Positions 26,859 through 35,685 of a stretch of 64,000 bases of DNA are shown piece after piece. The position numbers were made by a program, and so were the translations under genes. The notes under the pieces were generated by a model. That model saw only the letters and a program-made list of their open reading frames with translations. It was not told the DNA's origin and did no database searches. Where the stretch lies: contig OZ244154.1 in NCBI GenBank assembly GCA_965216335.1, forward strand, positions 2,170,001 through 2,234,000, read 5' to 3'. Source of the stretch: JAHEJE01 sp965216335. GTDB taxonomy: Bacteria; Pseudomonadota; Alphaproteobacteria; Rhizobiales; Aestuariivirgaceae. Position 1 is the stretch's first letter. Every line of letters starts with the position of its first letter.

Positions 26859-27652
26859 GCCGCCTGTCCCTTCTTTCCTCGGGTCATGATCAACACCTGG
26901 GCGATGATGACAAGGGTCATGGAGGTGATGAACACGAATGTGCCGATGGCGTTGACCTGCGGGTCGATGTTGCCCTGGACGATTTCAAGGATGATGACCG
27001 GCACCGTCTTGTTGAGACCGGAGACGAACCAGGCCACTGCGAACTCATCGAACGACACCGCCGCCGTCAGGCACAGCGCGGAAATGATGGCGGGCTTGCA
27101 GAACGGCACGATCACTTCGCGCATCGCCGTCCACTCGCTCGCCCCCAGGTTCCACGCCGCGCTTTCCAGATTGGCGTCCATCTGGTTGAGCCTGAGCCGG
27201 ATGATCGCCATGGCGAACGGGGCGGTCAGCACCGTATGGGCGATGATCACCGACCAGACTTCGCCGGCGGCTCCGATCCTGGAGAACCAGGCCAGCATGG
27301 CCAGCGCCATGATGATCAGCGGAATGGTCGGGGGCAGCAGCGCCAGCGCCAGGAAGGCGCCCTTGAAGCGGAAATTGTAACGGTAGTCGGTATAGGCGGT
27401 GCAAAAGCCGATGACCGTGGCCAGGACAGCGGTGCACGAGGAGACGACGATGCTCGTCCTGACGGCATCCCAAACGTCCGGGTCGGCAAGGACCGTCTCG
27501 TACCAGTGCCAGGTGAAGCTGCCCAGCGGTACGGTCGGAAAGCGCTGCGAGTTAAACGAGAACACCACGCTCGCCAGGATCGGTGCGAACACGAAGACGA
27601 ACAGGCACACCACGTAACCGCGCAGGAACCATTTGATGGCCTTGTCGCTCAT
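26855..27652 (-). CDS. ABC transporter permease, PotC type
   Basis: A 265-residue inner-membrane subunit with six predicted helices. The coupling-loop EAA motif reads ESAAWNLGASEW (EAA---G). The ATG at 27652 shares one base with the stop of the preceding permease gene (TGATG), so they are translated in tandem; codons further upstream are the overlap with that gene. Works with the PotB-type partner as the membrane channel. Confidence 0.88.
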   Translation of the reverse strand: MSDKAIKWFLRGYVVCLFVFVFAPILASVVFSFNSQRFPTVPLGSFTWHWYETVLADPDVWDAVRTSIVVSSCTAVLATVIGFCTAYTDYRYNFRFKGAFLALALLPPTIPLIIMALAMLAWFSRIGAAGEVWSVIIAHTVLTAPFAMAIIRLRLNQMDANLESAAWNLGASEWTAMREVIVPFCKPAIISALCLTAAVSFDEFAVAWFVSGLNKTVPVIILEIVQGNIDPQVNAIGTFVFITSMTLVIIAQVLIMTRGKKGQAA

Positions 27653-28518
27653 CACCCGGTCCTCTTGCGGTAGGCCAGCCAGATGGCGGTGAACGCCACC
27701 GTCAACAGCGTCACCATCATCATCACCGCGACCACCGCAGCGCGCGGCCATTGCTGGCCAGACTTGGTGGTGTCGATGATCAGGATGGGCAGCGTCGGCG
27801 GCTTCGACCCGCCGAGGTAGTAGGGCGCTACGAAGTCGCCGAACGACAGGATGAAACAGAACACCGCCGCGATGATCAGCCCCGTCTTGGCCAGCGGCAC
27901 GATCACCGTGAACACCGTGCGCACCCGCCCGCAGCCCAGGTTGTGCGCCGCCTCGACCAGAGTCTTGTCGATATTGGCCAGCGAGAGGGTCTGCAGGATG
28001 ACCACCAGCGGCAGGGTCAGCGTCATGTAGCCGACCATGGTGCCGAACTTTGTGTTCAGCATCGTGTAGGGGCCAAGGCCGATATACCCGAGGGCGGCAT
28101 TGATCGGGCCGCTTTCGGCCAGGATCACGTACCATGAGAAGGTGCGGACCAGATAGCTGGTGAAGAACGGAATGATCAGAAGGAAGATCGCCCAGCGCCG
28201 CACGTTGTCCGACACCTTGAACGCCAGCCCATAGGCAGCGGGAAAGGCCAGCGCCGTCGCCACCGCCGTCGACAGCGCGGCCAGGCCGAGCGTCAGGAAA
28301 TAGCTGTCCCAGAAATACCCCCGCCCCAGCATCTTCGCCCAGTTTTTGAGCTCGAAGGCTTCTTCCATGCGGTAGTTCTTCACCAGGAAGAACGACATGG
28401 CGATCATGAACAGCAGCGGACCGACAAAGAACAGCACCTGCCAGACAATGATCGGCATACGCCAGGTGAGGGCGTAGGTGTCGGGTCGGGATTTATCACC
28501 GGCCATCTGTCGCGCCAC
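27652..28518 (-). CDS. ABC transporter permease, PotB type
   Basis: A 288-residue inner-membrane protein with an N-terminal helix (IIVWQVLFFVGPLLFMIAMS) and five more. The EAA motif is EAAHNLGCGRV. It pairs with the PotC-type subunit. Between this gene and the solute-binding protein gene is a 184-base gap holding a palindromic repeat, which could lower permease expression relative to the binding protein. Confidence 0.88.
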   Translation of the reverse strand: MARQMAGDKSRPDTYALTWRMPIIVWQVLFFVGPLLFMIAMSFFLVKNYRMEEAFELKNWAKMLGRGYFWDSYFLTLGLAALSTAVATALAFPAAYGLAFKVSDNVRRWAIFLLIIPFFTSYLVRTFSWYVILAESGPINAALGYIGLGPYTMLNTKFGTMVGYMTLTLPLVVILQTLSLANIDKTLVEAAHNLGCGRVRTVFTVIVPLAKTGLIIAAVFCFILSFGDFVAPYYLGGSKPPTLPILIIDTTKSGQQWPRAAVVAVMMMVTLLTVAFTAIWLAYRKRTG

Positions 28519-28526
28519 GGTCGTTC

Positions 28527-28675
28527 CCCTCCCCCTTGTGGGGAGGGGTCAGGGGTGGGGGCACTGAATGCTTGCATTCAGTGCACATTCACACGGCCCC
28601 GGTTTTTCTTGAATGCGCTACGCGCATGCTCTTTGTCCAACCCCCACCCTTGATCCCTCCCCACAAGGGGGAGGG
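28527..28675. repeat. palindromic intergenic repeat, copy 2
   Basis: The left arm CCCTCCCCCTTGTGGGGAGG (28527-28546) and right arm (28655-28675) are reverse complements, each itself a hairpin, and the match extends inward through TCAGGGGTGGGGG with two mismatches. The centre has a perfect 11-base palindrome GCACTGAATGC-TT-GCATTCAGTGC (28561-28584). It sits between the binding-protein and permease genes within the operon. Confidence 0.8.
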
Positions 28676-28702
28676 AAAAGACTTCGACCGGTATTACCCC
28701 GC

Positions 28703-29848
28703 CTACGCGTTCTTGTATTCCGACCAGAAGTCGTTCCAGTCCTCAAGGCTCTGCTGGACCGGGATGTTGCGGTAGTGGATGCGGCCGTCGTTGATAAGCG
28801 TGATCGGATCGTTGGCCATACCATCGACCTGCCCCGTGCGCTCGGCTTCCTTCTTGTCGACCTCGTTCAACTTGGCCCGACCCGCCTTGGTGATGCAGAA
28901 GCCGGGATAAGCGGCCATCTGCGCCGACTTCACCTGACCCTCCGGCGACAGCATGTACTGGACGAACTTCTTCACCATCTCGGCGTTCTTGGAGCCCTTG
29001 CCGATGCAATAGCTCTCCGTCCACTGGATGCCACCTTCCTTCGGCACGACCGAGGCGACGGGCGCGCCGTCCTTTTCAAGCACACCGGTGATCCAGTCGC
29101 CGATGCCGCACATGGCCTGCATCTCGCCGTTCTTCAGCGAGTTGAACGTGCCGCCGTAGTCGAAGAACCCGCCGACCTGCGGCCGCAGGCTCATGGTGGT
29201 CTCCTTGACCTTGCCCCAGGCCGCGTCATCGACATCCCACAGCTTGGCGCCATTGCCATTGTACAGGCTCATCATGCCGAGCGAGGGCAGATGCCAGTCG
29301 AAGTGACCGACCTTGCCCTTCACCTCCGGCTTCCAGAAGCACTTGTAGCTTTGTGCCTCTTCAGCGGTGATCGCGTTCTTGTTGTAGGACACACCGAGAT
29401 GGCCAAAGCGCACCACCACCGAATGCAGCTTGCCGTCGGCCCAGTGGCCCGGGAACTGCGTGAAGTCGTCATGCAGCATGTCGTCGAAATTGTAGTCCGC
29501 GGCGTTCAGCTCTTCGATGTAGCCGGCCGCGTTGAGCTGCTGCACGAATTCGGCATCCGACAGGATCACGTCATAGGTGCCGGGCGGCGACTGGGCGATC
29601 AGCGCCAGCATGTTGTCGCCGCCGGCGTAATACTTCGGCTTGAACTTGACGTTGTTCGCCGCCTCGAACTCACCGACAATGTCGGGTTCGCCATGGCCGT
29701 ACCAGGCCAGCATGTTAAGCTCGACGGTTTGCGCCCACGCCCGGTTGACGAACGGCATCGACAGCCCGGCCGTTACCGCCCCGCCAAAGGCCAGCACCTC
29801 GCGCCGGTTCGGCTTTACGACACACCTGGTTGTTTTCGTCTTGGACAT
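28703..29848 (-). CDS. ABC transporter solute-binding protein (Tat-exported, PotD type)
   Basis: A 381-residue periplasmic binding protein. The N terminus carries a twin-arginine signal (NRREVLAFGG, about 14-23) with cleavage after WAQ or nearby. The mature protein has the type II fold of PotD-like proteins (LNMLAWYGHGEPDIVGEFE, then GTYDVILSDAEFVQQL). GGGAG lies about 6 bases before the ATG. It is the first gene of the transporter unit and is divergent from the BtpA/phosphoribosyltransferase pair. The ligand is unknown; the neighbourhood suggests a nucleobase-related compound rather than a polyamine. Confidence 0.87.
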   Translation of the reverse strand: MSKTKTTRCVVKPNRREVLAFGGAVTAGLSMPFVNRAWAQTVELNMLAWYGHGEPDIVGEFEAANNVKFKPKYYAGGDNMLALIAQSPPGTYDVILSDAEFVQQLNAAGYIEELNAADYNFDDMLHDDFTQFPGHWADGKLHSVVVRFGHLGVSYNKNAITAEEAQSYKCFWKPEVKGKVGHFDWHLPSLGMMSLYNGNGAKLWDVDDAAWGKVKETTMSLRPQVGGFFDYGGTFNSLKNGEMQAMCGIGDWITGVLEKDGAPVASVVPKEGGIQWTESYCIGKGSKNAEMVKKFVQYMLSPEGQVKSAQMAAYPGFCITKAGRAKLNEVDKKEAERTGQVDGMANDPITLINDGRIHYRNIPVQQSLEDWNDFWSEYKNA

Positions 29849-30036
29849 TTCGTTCTCCCTGAGCTTGTTGTCATTGTACCCTGCACATCAACCCACAAGG
29901 CTACACACACTTGCCCGGTGCGGTCCAGCACTGCCGCGCGAATATCTGCGGCTATTCCACATTTTAGCACCACACCGACAAATGGCTTCGCTTACCCATG
30001 GCATTGCCCTATCGTGTGCAGGAGACTGCGAGCGAC

Positions 30037-30786
30037 ATGAAGCGAACCGACTTCCACAAACTGTTCAAGGCACCGGGCCCGGTGGTTCTGCCGGTCATCC
30101 ATGTGCTCGACTTTGCCCAGGCCGAACGCAACATCCGGGTTGCCATCGGCGAAGGTGCTGCGGGGGTGTTCCTGATCAACCACGACTTCGACAAGAAGCT
30201 TCTGGTCCCGATCATCCGCCAGGTGCGCGAGGCATTCCCCGCGCTGTGGCTCGGGGTGAATTTCCTCGGCGTGCCCGGCGACAATGCCTTTCCCATCCTC
30301 GGCGACCTGCAACGTGACGGCGTGCCGGTCGATGCCTATTGGGCCGACAACGCGCACATCGATGAAACCGGCGATGACCCCTCAGAAGCCGGACGGATCA
30401 GACGGTTCCGTGAACTCTCAGGCTGGTCGGGTCTCTACTTCGGCGGCACCGCCTTCAAGAAACAGCGCCCAGTTGCACCCGAGAACTGGCGTGACGCGGC
30501 CCGCGAGGCGGTGCTGTTCATGGATGTGGTGACCACCTCGGGCATCGCCACCGGCCAGGAGGCCGACCTGACCAAGATCCGCGACTTCCGTGCCGGCATC
30601 GGCGATGCCACCCTGGCGCTTGCATCCGGTGTCACGCCGGACAATGCCGAAAGCTACGCCGATGTCGATGCCTTCCTGGTCGCCACCGGCATCAATGCGG
30701 ACGGCGACTTCTACAATATCGACCCGGCGCGCCTGACCCGGCTCATGACGATGACCCGAACCCTCGGTGGAGGCACAACCCGATGA
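30037..30786 (+). CDS. BtpA/SgcQ family TIM-barrel protein
   Basis: A 249-residue cytosolic protein. The pattern VLPVIHVLDFAQAERNI, then GVFLINHDFD, LGVNFLG and the C-terminal GVTPDNAESYADVDAFLVATGI is typical of BtpA-family barrels. The family was named for photosystem I biogenesis in cyanobacteria, but most bacterial members sit in metabolic operons and their reaction is unclear. The next gene overlaps it by 4 bases, so the two products probably act together. The ATG at 30037 was chosen because AGGAG lies about 12 bases upstream; an upstream ATG at 29998 is less likely. Confidence 0.78.
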   Translation: MKRTDFHKLFKAPGPVVLPVIHVLDFAQAERNIRVAIGEGAAGVFLINHDFDKKLLVPIIRQVREAFPALWLGVNFLGVPGDNAFPILGDLQRDGVPVDAYWADNAHIDETGDDPSEAGRIRRFRELSGWSGLYFGGTAFKKQRPVAPENWRDAAREAVLFMDVVTTSGIATGQEADLTKIRDFRAGIGDATLALASGVTPDNAESYADVDAFLVATGINADGDFYNIDPARLTRLMTMTRTLGGGTTR

Positions 30787-31415
30787 CCAATCCGCACGAT
30801 AAAGGCCCGCGCGACGACCGCTGGTACCTGTCCATCATGTCGCCCAATACCAAGGGAGAGAAGTTCGCCTGGCTCGACCCGACGTCGATCTACATCAACG
30901 GCGCAGCGTTTCACGATCTGCTGGACGATTTGATGGCCGACCTGAAGGATGTCGAGGCCGACGTGGTCGCTGGTCTCGATGCCATGGGATTTGTTCTGGC
31001 CGCCGGTCTCGCCACGCGCATGGGCATCGGCTTCCTGCCGATCCGCAAGGCCGGCAAGCTTTGCGTCGACACCGACAAGGTGTCATTTTCCAACTACTCC
31101 GGGCGCACCCAGGACATGGAGATGCGCACGCCTGCCTTTGCGCCCGGCACCCGTGTCCTGCTGGCTGACCAGTGGGTGGAGACGGGCGGCACCATGGACG
31201 GCGCCATCCGGCTGGTGGAGCGCCAGCATGGCATCGTCGCCGGCATCGCCGCCATCGCCATTGAGGAAAACTTACAAACCGAGGGCTACCGGGCACGGTA
31301 TCCCTGTGCCTCAGCCGTGATGCCGGGCTCGAAATGGCAAACCGAATGCAACGCCCAACACCTTTCGAGCTTCAAGGCCTACCGGCCCGAAATGGCGTTT
31401 CCGGCGAACGGCTGA
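30783..31415 (+). CDS. phosphoribosyltransferase (adenine/purine PRTase-like)
   Basis: A 210-residue type I PRTase. The PRPP-binding motif is VLLADQWVETGGT (125-137). The flexible loop region lies around DTDKVSFSNYSG, and GLDAMGFVLAAGLA is the pyrophosphate-loop segment, as in adenine phosphoribosyltransferase. It should join a purine-like base to PRPP. The gene starts within the stop codon of the BtpA-family gene (ATGA). An N-terminal extension of about 30 residues and the aromatic-rich start distinguish it from housekeeping Apt. Base specificity is not readable. Confidence 0.75.
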   Translation: MTNPHDKGPRDDRWYLSIMSPNTKGEKFAWLDPTSIYINGAAFHDLLDDLMADLKDVEADVVAGLDAMGFVLAAGLATRMGIGFLPIRKAGKLCVDTDKVSFSNYSGRTQDMEMRTPAFAPGTRVLLADQWVETGGTMDGAIRLVERQHGIVAGIAAIAIEENLQTEGYRARYPCASAVMPGSKWQTECNAQHLSSFKAYRPEMAFPANG

Positions 31416-31417
31416 CT

Positions 31418-31870
31418 TCACTGGGCCTGAATCGACTTCAGATACTCGATCATGCCCTGAATGCGCAGACTGACGATAACCTCGGTTGTTTCCTCATCAA
31501 CGTCTTCCAGTCCGCCCGAGCGGGCAACGAATTTGAACCAGCTGCCCCAGATCGGCATGTCACGCGAACCATGCCCGCCGACTTCCTCGCGTCCGTCGAT
31601 TACCCGATGCACCCGGTCTTCTGGAAATGTGCCGCCATTGGTCTTGGCCAGCTGTGTCAAGTCAGACGGTGCCGTGACCAGGTCCTTGGCCACCGGGCCA
31701 TCGCCGACCCCGGTGGGGCCATGGCACGCCGCGCAATAGGTCTGGAAATCGGCCTTGGCGGATATGATGATCTCTTCCGGTACCGCCTCATCCGCTGCCC
31801 GAACAGTGCCGGTCGTTACCGCAACTCCAAGCATCAGCGCTGCTGCGCATGCCTGTCTCACTTTCATCAT
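31418..31870 (-). CDS. exported monohaem cytochrome c
   Basis: A 150-residue periplasmic class I cytochrome c. A signal peptide ends near VRA-AD, the haem motif CAACH is at 46-50, and the region DMPIWGSWF offers a methionine ligand. The start at 31870 follows GGGAG with 7 bases between. It ends 2 bases from the convergent phosphoribosyltransferase gene and stands alone. The partner oxidoreductase is not visible. Confidence 0.87.
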   Translation of the reverse strand: MMKVRQACAAALMLGVAVTTGTVRAADEAVPEEIIISAKADFQTYCAACHGPTGVGDGPVAKDLVTAPSDLTQLAKTNGGTFPEDRVHRVIDGREEVGGHGSRDMPIWGSWFKFVARSGGLEDVDEETTEVIVSLRIQGMIEYLKSIQAQ

Positions 31871-32079
31871 CGGCTGTCTCCCGTTCGCGATACGATGCAA
31901 ATCATCAAGCTGGTTTACAGTAACCCACAAGGCCCGTCAGCCGAATTGCGCTACATCAACACCGTATTCAAACAGATTGAATGCGTCAGCGGCATGGCGG
32001 CCATGCACCAGCGTCATTGCCAAGGCATCAAGCGCCCCGCATAGTCGGCGTTTCGCCGTCAGCCAAGCCGGATCGAGCC

Positions 32080-32994
32080 ATGCCGCCTGACACAGCCACT
32101 CCAGGAAACACGACGCTGCAAGGCGTCGCCTGGATGGTGCTGACCGGCATTCTGTTCGTTTTCGTGACCGGGATCGTGCGCTATCTCGGTTCCGACATGC
32201 CGGCCATAGAGGCCGCCTTCATCCGATACGTCATCGGCCTCGTTCTGATCACGCCGGTGCTGTTCAGATTGCGGCCTGCCCTGCCACGCGGCCGCAAGCT
32301 GGCACTATTCACTCTGCGCGGCCTTGTCCATGGCATCGCCGTCATGTTGTGGTTCTATGCCATGGCCCGCATCCCCATCGCCGAGGTCACCGCGATCGGC
32401 TACACCTCGCCGATCTTCGTCACCATCGGCGCAGCGCTGTTTCTCGGCGAACGTTTGCAGGTGCGCCGCGTGATGGCCGTTCTGGCCGGCCTGGCCGGAG
32501 CGCTGATCATTCTGAGACCGGGTTTCCAGGAACTGTCATTCGGCCAGCTCGCCCAGCTCACCGCCGCACCGCTGTTTGCCGCGTCATTCATCATCGCCAA
32601 GAAACTGACCCGCGATGAGGACCCGGCCTTCATCGTCTACATGCTGTCGGTGTTCTGCACCCTCACGCTTTTGCCCGGCGCCATCTACCAGTGGCGCACG
32701 CCGAGCCTGGAAGAGGTGTTCTGGCTGGCGATGACCGCGGTGTTCGCCACCGCCGGTCACTACACCCTGACCAAAGCCTTCCACGCCGCGCCGATCACCG
32801 TCACCCAGCCGATCGGCTTTCTGCAGCTGGTCTGGGCCGCCCTGCTGGGTCTGGTCGCGTTCGGTGAACCGCTCGACCCCTTTGTCTTCCTCGGCGCTGC
32901 GGTTATCATTGCGGCCGCAACGTACATTTCACGCCGCGAGGCCCGGATCCTGCGGCAACTGCAGACGCCACCGTCCGCGGCAACCAAAGTCTAG
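32080..32994 (+). CDS. DMT-superfamily (EamA) transporter
   Basis: A 304-residue inner-membrane protein with ten predicted helices and two EamA repeats (WFYAMARIPIAEVTAIGYTSP in the first half). RhaT/YdcZ-type exporters of this class move metabolites outward; the substrate is unknown. The ATG at 32080 is the first one before the membrane part. Its stop codon TAG falls inside the CTAG at the left edge of a short inverted-repeat element, so the insertion may have trimmed or altered the last residues (AATKV). Confidence 0.8.
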   Translation: MPPDTATPGNTTLQGVAWMVLTGILFVFVTGIVRYLGSDMPAIEAAFIRYVIGLVLITPVLFRLRPALPRGRKLALFTLRGLVHGIAVMLWFYAMARIPIAEVTAIGYTSPIFVTIGAALFLGERLQVRRVMAVLAGLAGALIILRPGFQELSFGQLAQLTAAPLFAASFIIAKKLTRDEDPAFIVYMLSVFCTLTLLPGAIYQWRTPSLEEVFWLAMTAVFATAGHYTLTKAFHAAPITVTQPIGFLQLVWAALLGLVAFGEPLDPFVFLGAAVIIAAATYISRREARILRQLQTPPSAATKV

Positions 32995-33264
32995 GGCCTG
33001 TGGACATTCAGGGTTATAGCGCTGGTTTGACAGGATTGGTTCAGGTTCAGGGGTGTTTGGAGGAAGGACATGCTGGCATATTCGACGACGAACGGCCCTG
33101 AAGATGGGCCAATCCTGTCAAATCCGGGACGGACGAGGCCGATTTCGCCCGTGGACGTCACTTTGACCGGCTTGAAGGGGGCGACCCATCGGCGCCGTTC
33201 AAAGCTAGCCACGGGCGAAATGGGCCTCGCCAGCACTGTAACCCTGAATGTCCACAGGCCCTAG
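32991..33264. mobile_element. MITE-like inverted-repeat element (IS5-like ends, CTAG flanks)
   Basis: The left end CTAGGGCCTGTGGACATTCA and the right end are reverse complements over 26 bases without mismatch, and over about 35 with two. CTAG at both outer edges (32991-32994, 33261-33264) looks like a 4-base target duplication, as in IS5-group elements, though CTAG is itself palindromic. Inside are two more inverted pairs: TTTGACAGGATTGG with CCAATCCTGTCAAA (33027-33040 and 33110-33123), and a CCACGGGCGAAAT pair (about 33138-33228, one mismatch). No transposase fits within about 270 bases, so movement would need an enzyme in trans. Confidence 0.8.
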
Positions 33265-33272
33265 AGCGCCCG

Positions 33273-33806
33273 ATGCCTGTCACAACCACCGCCGGCGTGC
33301 ATCACATCACCCTGAACGGTGCCGACCGGCAGACGTCGATTGATTTCTGGCAAGGCATTCTCGGCATGCCCTTCGTCTTCGAGCAGCCCAACCTGGACGA
33401 TCCGCATACCAATCATCTCTATTTCGATCCCGGCGACGGGCGGCTGATCACCATTTTCACCCGCGAAGACCTGAGGCCCGACAGACGGCCCAATCCAAAC
33501 GGCATCGGCAACCTGCATCACCTTGCGTTCGCTGTTGACCGCGATGTCTTTAACAGCGCCGCCGCCAACCTCAAAAAAGCCGGCTTCGCCACGTCGGGCG
33601 AGATCGACCGCGGCTTTATGGATTCGATCTATTTCCGCGACCCGCTCGGTCAACTGCTGGAACTGGCCTGCTACAAGTTCGCCCCGCCCGACGGCGTTAC
33701 CCACGCCGAGGTCCTGGCTAGGGCCCACGATATCCGCATTGCCGAGGGTGATTACAACATCACCTTGAAGCATCTCGATGCCGCCGCACAGGCTTTGCAA
33801 AAATAA
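33273..33806 (+). CDS. VOC (glyoxalase/extradiol dioxygenase) family protein
   Basis: A 177-residue protein of the vicinal oxygen chelate fold with two beta-alpha-beta modules. Metal ligands are suggested by GVHHITLNG (His10 or His11), NLHHLAFAV, and the C-terminal LELACYK glutamate. It resembles ring-cleaving dioxygenase or glyoxalase relatives; the substrate is not known. The ATG is only 8 bases after the inverted-repeat element, so its ribosome site and perhaps its promoter lie inside that element. Confidence 0.78.
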   Translation: MPVTTTAGVHHITLNGADRQTSIDFWQGILGMPFVFEQPNLDDPHTNHLYFDPGDGRLITIFTREDLRPDRRPNPNGIGNLHHLAFAVDRDVFNSAAANLKKAGFATSGEIDRGFMDSIYFRDPLGQLLELACYKFAPPDGVTHAEVLARAHDIRIAEGDYNITLKHLDAAAQALQK

Positions 33807-34106
33807 TCTCGCAGTGTGACGAATTACACATTCCTGGCCAACCACACCGGCTATGGTCATCATCAAGTTAAGTCATGCATCCGCCTCCCTCCTCCTCCCT
33901 CAAACCGGATGCAGAGACATTTGCCAGACAAGGGTCTCTCCCGCCCTTATCAAAATCCCGGTCCCGTCGCGGTGCTCCTCCCACACCGCACGGGACATTT
34001 CTTTTGTTCTTCCGGTCGTTGAGCGTGGCTCGAACGCTGGCGGAAAACCGCTGTCCCACCAGTGCGGCACAACAGTCAGAAAGATTAAGCGCCAGTACCG
34101 CCGGTA
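33807..34106. other. intergenic region without a recognised gene
   Basis: About 300 bases between the VOC gene and the Tag-like gene. There is a pyrimidine-rich stretch (33883-33900), a GAGAC/GGTCTC pair near 33914-33938 and a mixed GC-rich part. Reading frames here are short, lack ribosome sites and have poor codon use. It could be a decayed gene or repeat. I see nothing I can name. Confidence 0.3.
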
Positions 34107-34775
34107 CTACCCGACACTCAGCGCCAGGATGCGGCTGATCTGGGCGTAGGGCCTGCCACTTTCCTCGTGCCAGGCATTAAATGCCGCCTGAACTGCTGCC
34201 AGGTCCTTCTTCGACGTCGGCGGCTTGTCAACGACGCCTGCACCGGTCAGCGCCGTGACGACATCTTTGGTGAGAATGAACCCGTCCTTGCCGATCCGGC
34301 GCAGGAAAACCTGCCCGGTCGTACCGCCCATGCGGGCGCCGCGTTTCTTCAGCATCTCCATCAGGCCGATCTGATCGCTGGCCGGCCACCGGGCAAGGCA
34401 CTGTGCCGCCGAGCCATGCTCATCGGCCAGCTCGCACAGCAGCGAAGCATTGTCGCGCACCGTGACGATTTTCTGGGCGTTGCGGACAATACGTGCGTCC
34501 TTGACCAGACGGTCGACATCCTCATCCGACATCATGCGCCAGCGCCGCGGATCGAAACCTTCGAAAGCCGCTTCGAAGCCCGGCCACTTGTTGTCGATGA
34601 CCTTCCAGCTGAACCCGGCCTGAAAGATGCATCTGGTCATTTCGGCGAGTAGCCGGTCATCGCCGGTGTTCGCCAATGCGGTCTCCTCGGACACACCCGG
34701 CAACAGGGCCTCCACGGCCTCATGGCCGCCCTTATGGGCGATCGCCGCATCGACAATGTCTGAAAAGGACGTCAT
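34107..34775 (-). CDS. DNA-3-methyladenine glycosylase I (Tag)-like protein
   Basis: A 222-residue helical protein. The segment FSWKVIDNKWPGFEAAFEGFDP followed by DARIVRNAQKI is the core of the Tag fold, which removes 3-methyladenine from DNA. The N-terminal zinc-binding Cys and the catalytic region of classic Tag (the EYH segment) are not obvious, so this is a divergent family member with possibly altered activity. It is divergent from the pterin genes. Confidence 0.7.
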   Translation of the reverse strand: MTSFSDIVDAAIAHKGGHEAVEALLPGVSEETALANTGDDRLLAEMTRCIFQAGFSWKVIDNKWPGFEAAFEGFDPRRWRMMSDEDVDRLVKDARIVRNAQKIVTVRDNASLLCELADEHGSAAQCLARWPASDQIGLMEMLKKRGARMGGTTGQVFLRRIGKDGFILTKDVVTALTGAGVVDKPPTSKKDLAAVQAAFNAWHEESGRPYAQISRILALSVG

Positions 34776-34914
34776 GTCATTTCTCTCCTATTGTTTTGTG
34801 CCCAGCAAAGCCCGAGTGGAGGACCGGCGCAAGTGGCGGCATTCAACTGTTTGTGACTACGCGTGGATGCTGCTAACTGTGAGCCGGCGCAGACAACAAG
34901 CCGGAGACACAACC

Positions 34915-35673
34915 TTGGCCGCCAAGACCGTTCTCATCACTGGTGCCGCCAAGCGCATTGGCTGTACGCTCGCCCTTGACCTGGCCGCCAACGGCTGGTC
35001 GGTGGCGATTCACTACAACGCGTCGCACCAGGAGGCCAGGCAGGTCGCCCAGGAAATCGAGAACGACGGCGGACGGGCCGTGACCGTACAAGGCGACCTC
35101 AGCCGGCCGGAAACGCCGGAAGCCATCATCGGTGAGGCCAGCGCCGCCCTCGGCGGTCTCGACGTCCTGATCAACAACGCCTCGGTGTTCGAACCCGATG
35201 AAGTCGGCAGCATCACCGCTGACAGCTGGGCCGAGCATCTCGACACCAACCTGCGCGCGCCGGTGTTCCTGTCGCAGGCGTTCGCAGCGCAGTTGCCGGA
35301 CGGCCACAACGGCAACATCATCAACATCATCGATCAGCGGGTGTGGAAGCTGACGCCGAAGTTCTTTTCCTACACGGCGTCCAAATCGGCGCTTTGGACG
35401 GTGACCAAAACCCTGGCCCAGGCCCTGGCGCCGCGCATTCGGGTCAATGCCATCGGACCCGGTCCGGCTCTTCCCAATGCCCGCATGGACGAAGATGATT
35501 TCATCCGCCAGAAGCAGGCCACCATTCTGCATCGCGGCACCAGCCCGCAGGAGATTGCCGATGCGGCACGATACATTCTGTCGGCGCCTGCCCTGACCGG
35601 TCAGATGATCGTCGTCGACGGCGGACAGCATCTGGTGTGGCAGACCCCGGATGTGGTTGGTGTCAATGAATAG
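34915..35673 (+). CDS. short-chain dehydrogenase, FolM/pteridine reductase-like
   Basis: A 252-residue SDR enzyme. The NADP motif is TGAAKRIG (about 9-16), NNAS follows, and the active-site YTASK is at about 156-160, with the Ser replaced by a DQR segment as in some pteridine reductases. It precedes folB by 12 bases, so dihydromonapterin or dihydrofolate reduction is the best guess. The start is a TTG at 34915, 8 bases after GGAG; an ATG 16 codons earlier lacks a ribosome site. Confidence 0.75.
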   Translation: MAAKTVLITGAAKRIGCTLALDLAANGWSVAIHYNASHQEARQVAQEIENDGGRAVTVQGDLSRPETPEAIIGEASAALGGLDVLINNASVFEPDEVGSITADSWAEHLDTNLRAPVFLSQAFAAQLPDGHNGNIINIIDQRVWKLTPKFFSYTASKSALWTVTKTLAQALAPRIRVNAIGPGPALPNARMDEDDFIRQKQATILHRGTSPQEIADAARYILSAPALTGQMIVVDGGQHLVWQTPDVVGVNE

Positions 35674-35685
35674 GAGTTGGACCCG

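Noticed and set aside
33070..33264. 64-codon frame inside the inverted-repeat element as a transposase remnant
   Set aside because: No transposase motif. Both strands end in the same few residues simply because the terminal repeats are identical.
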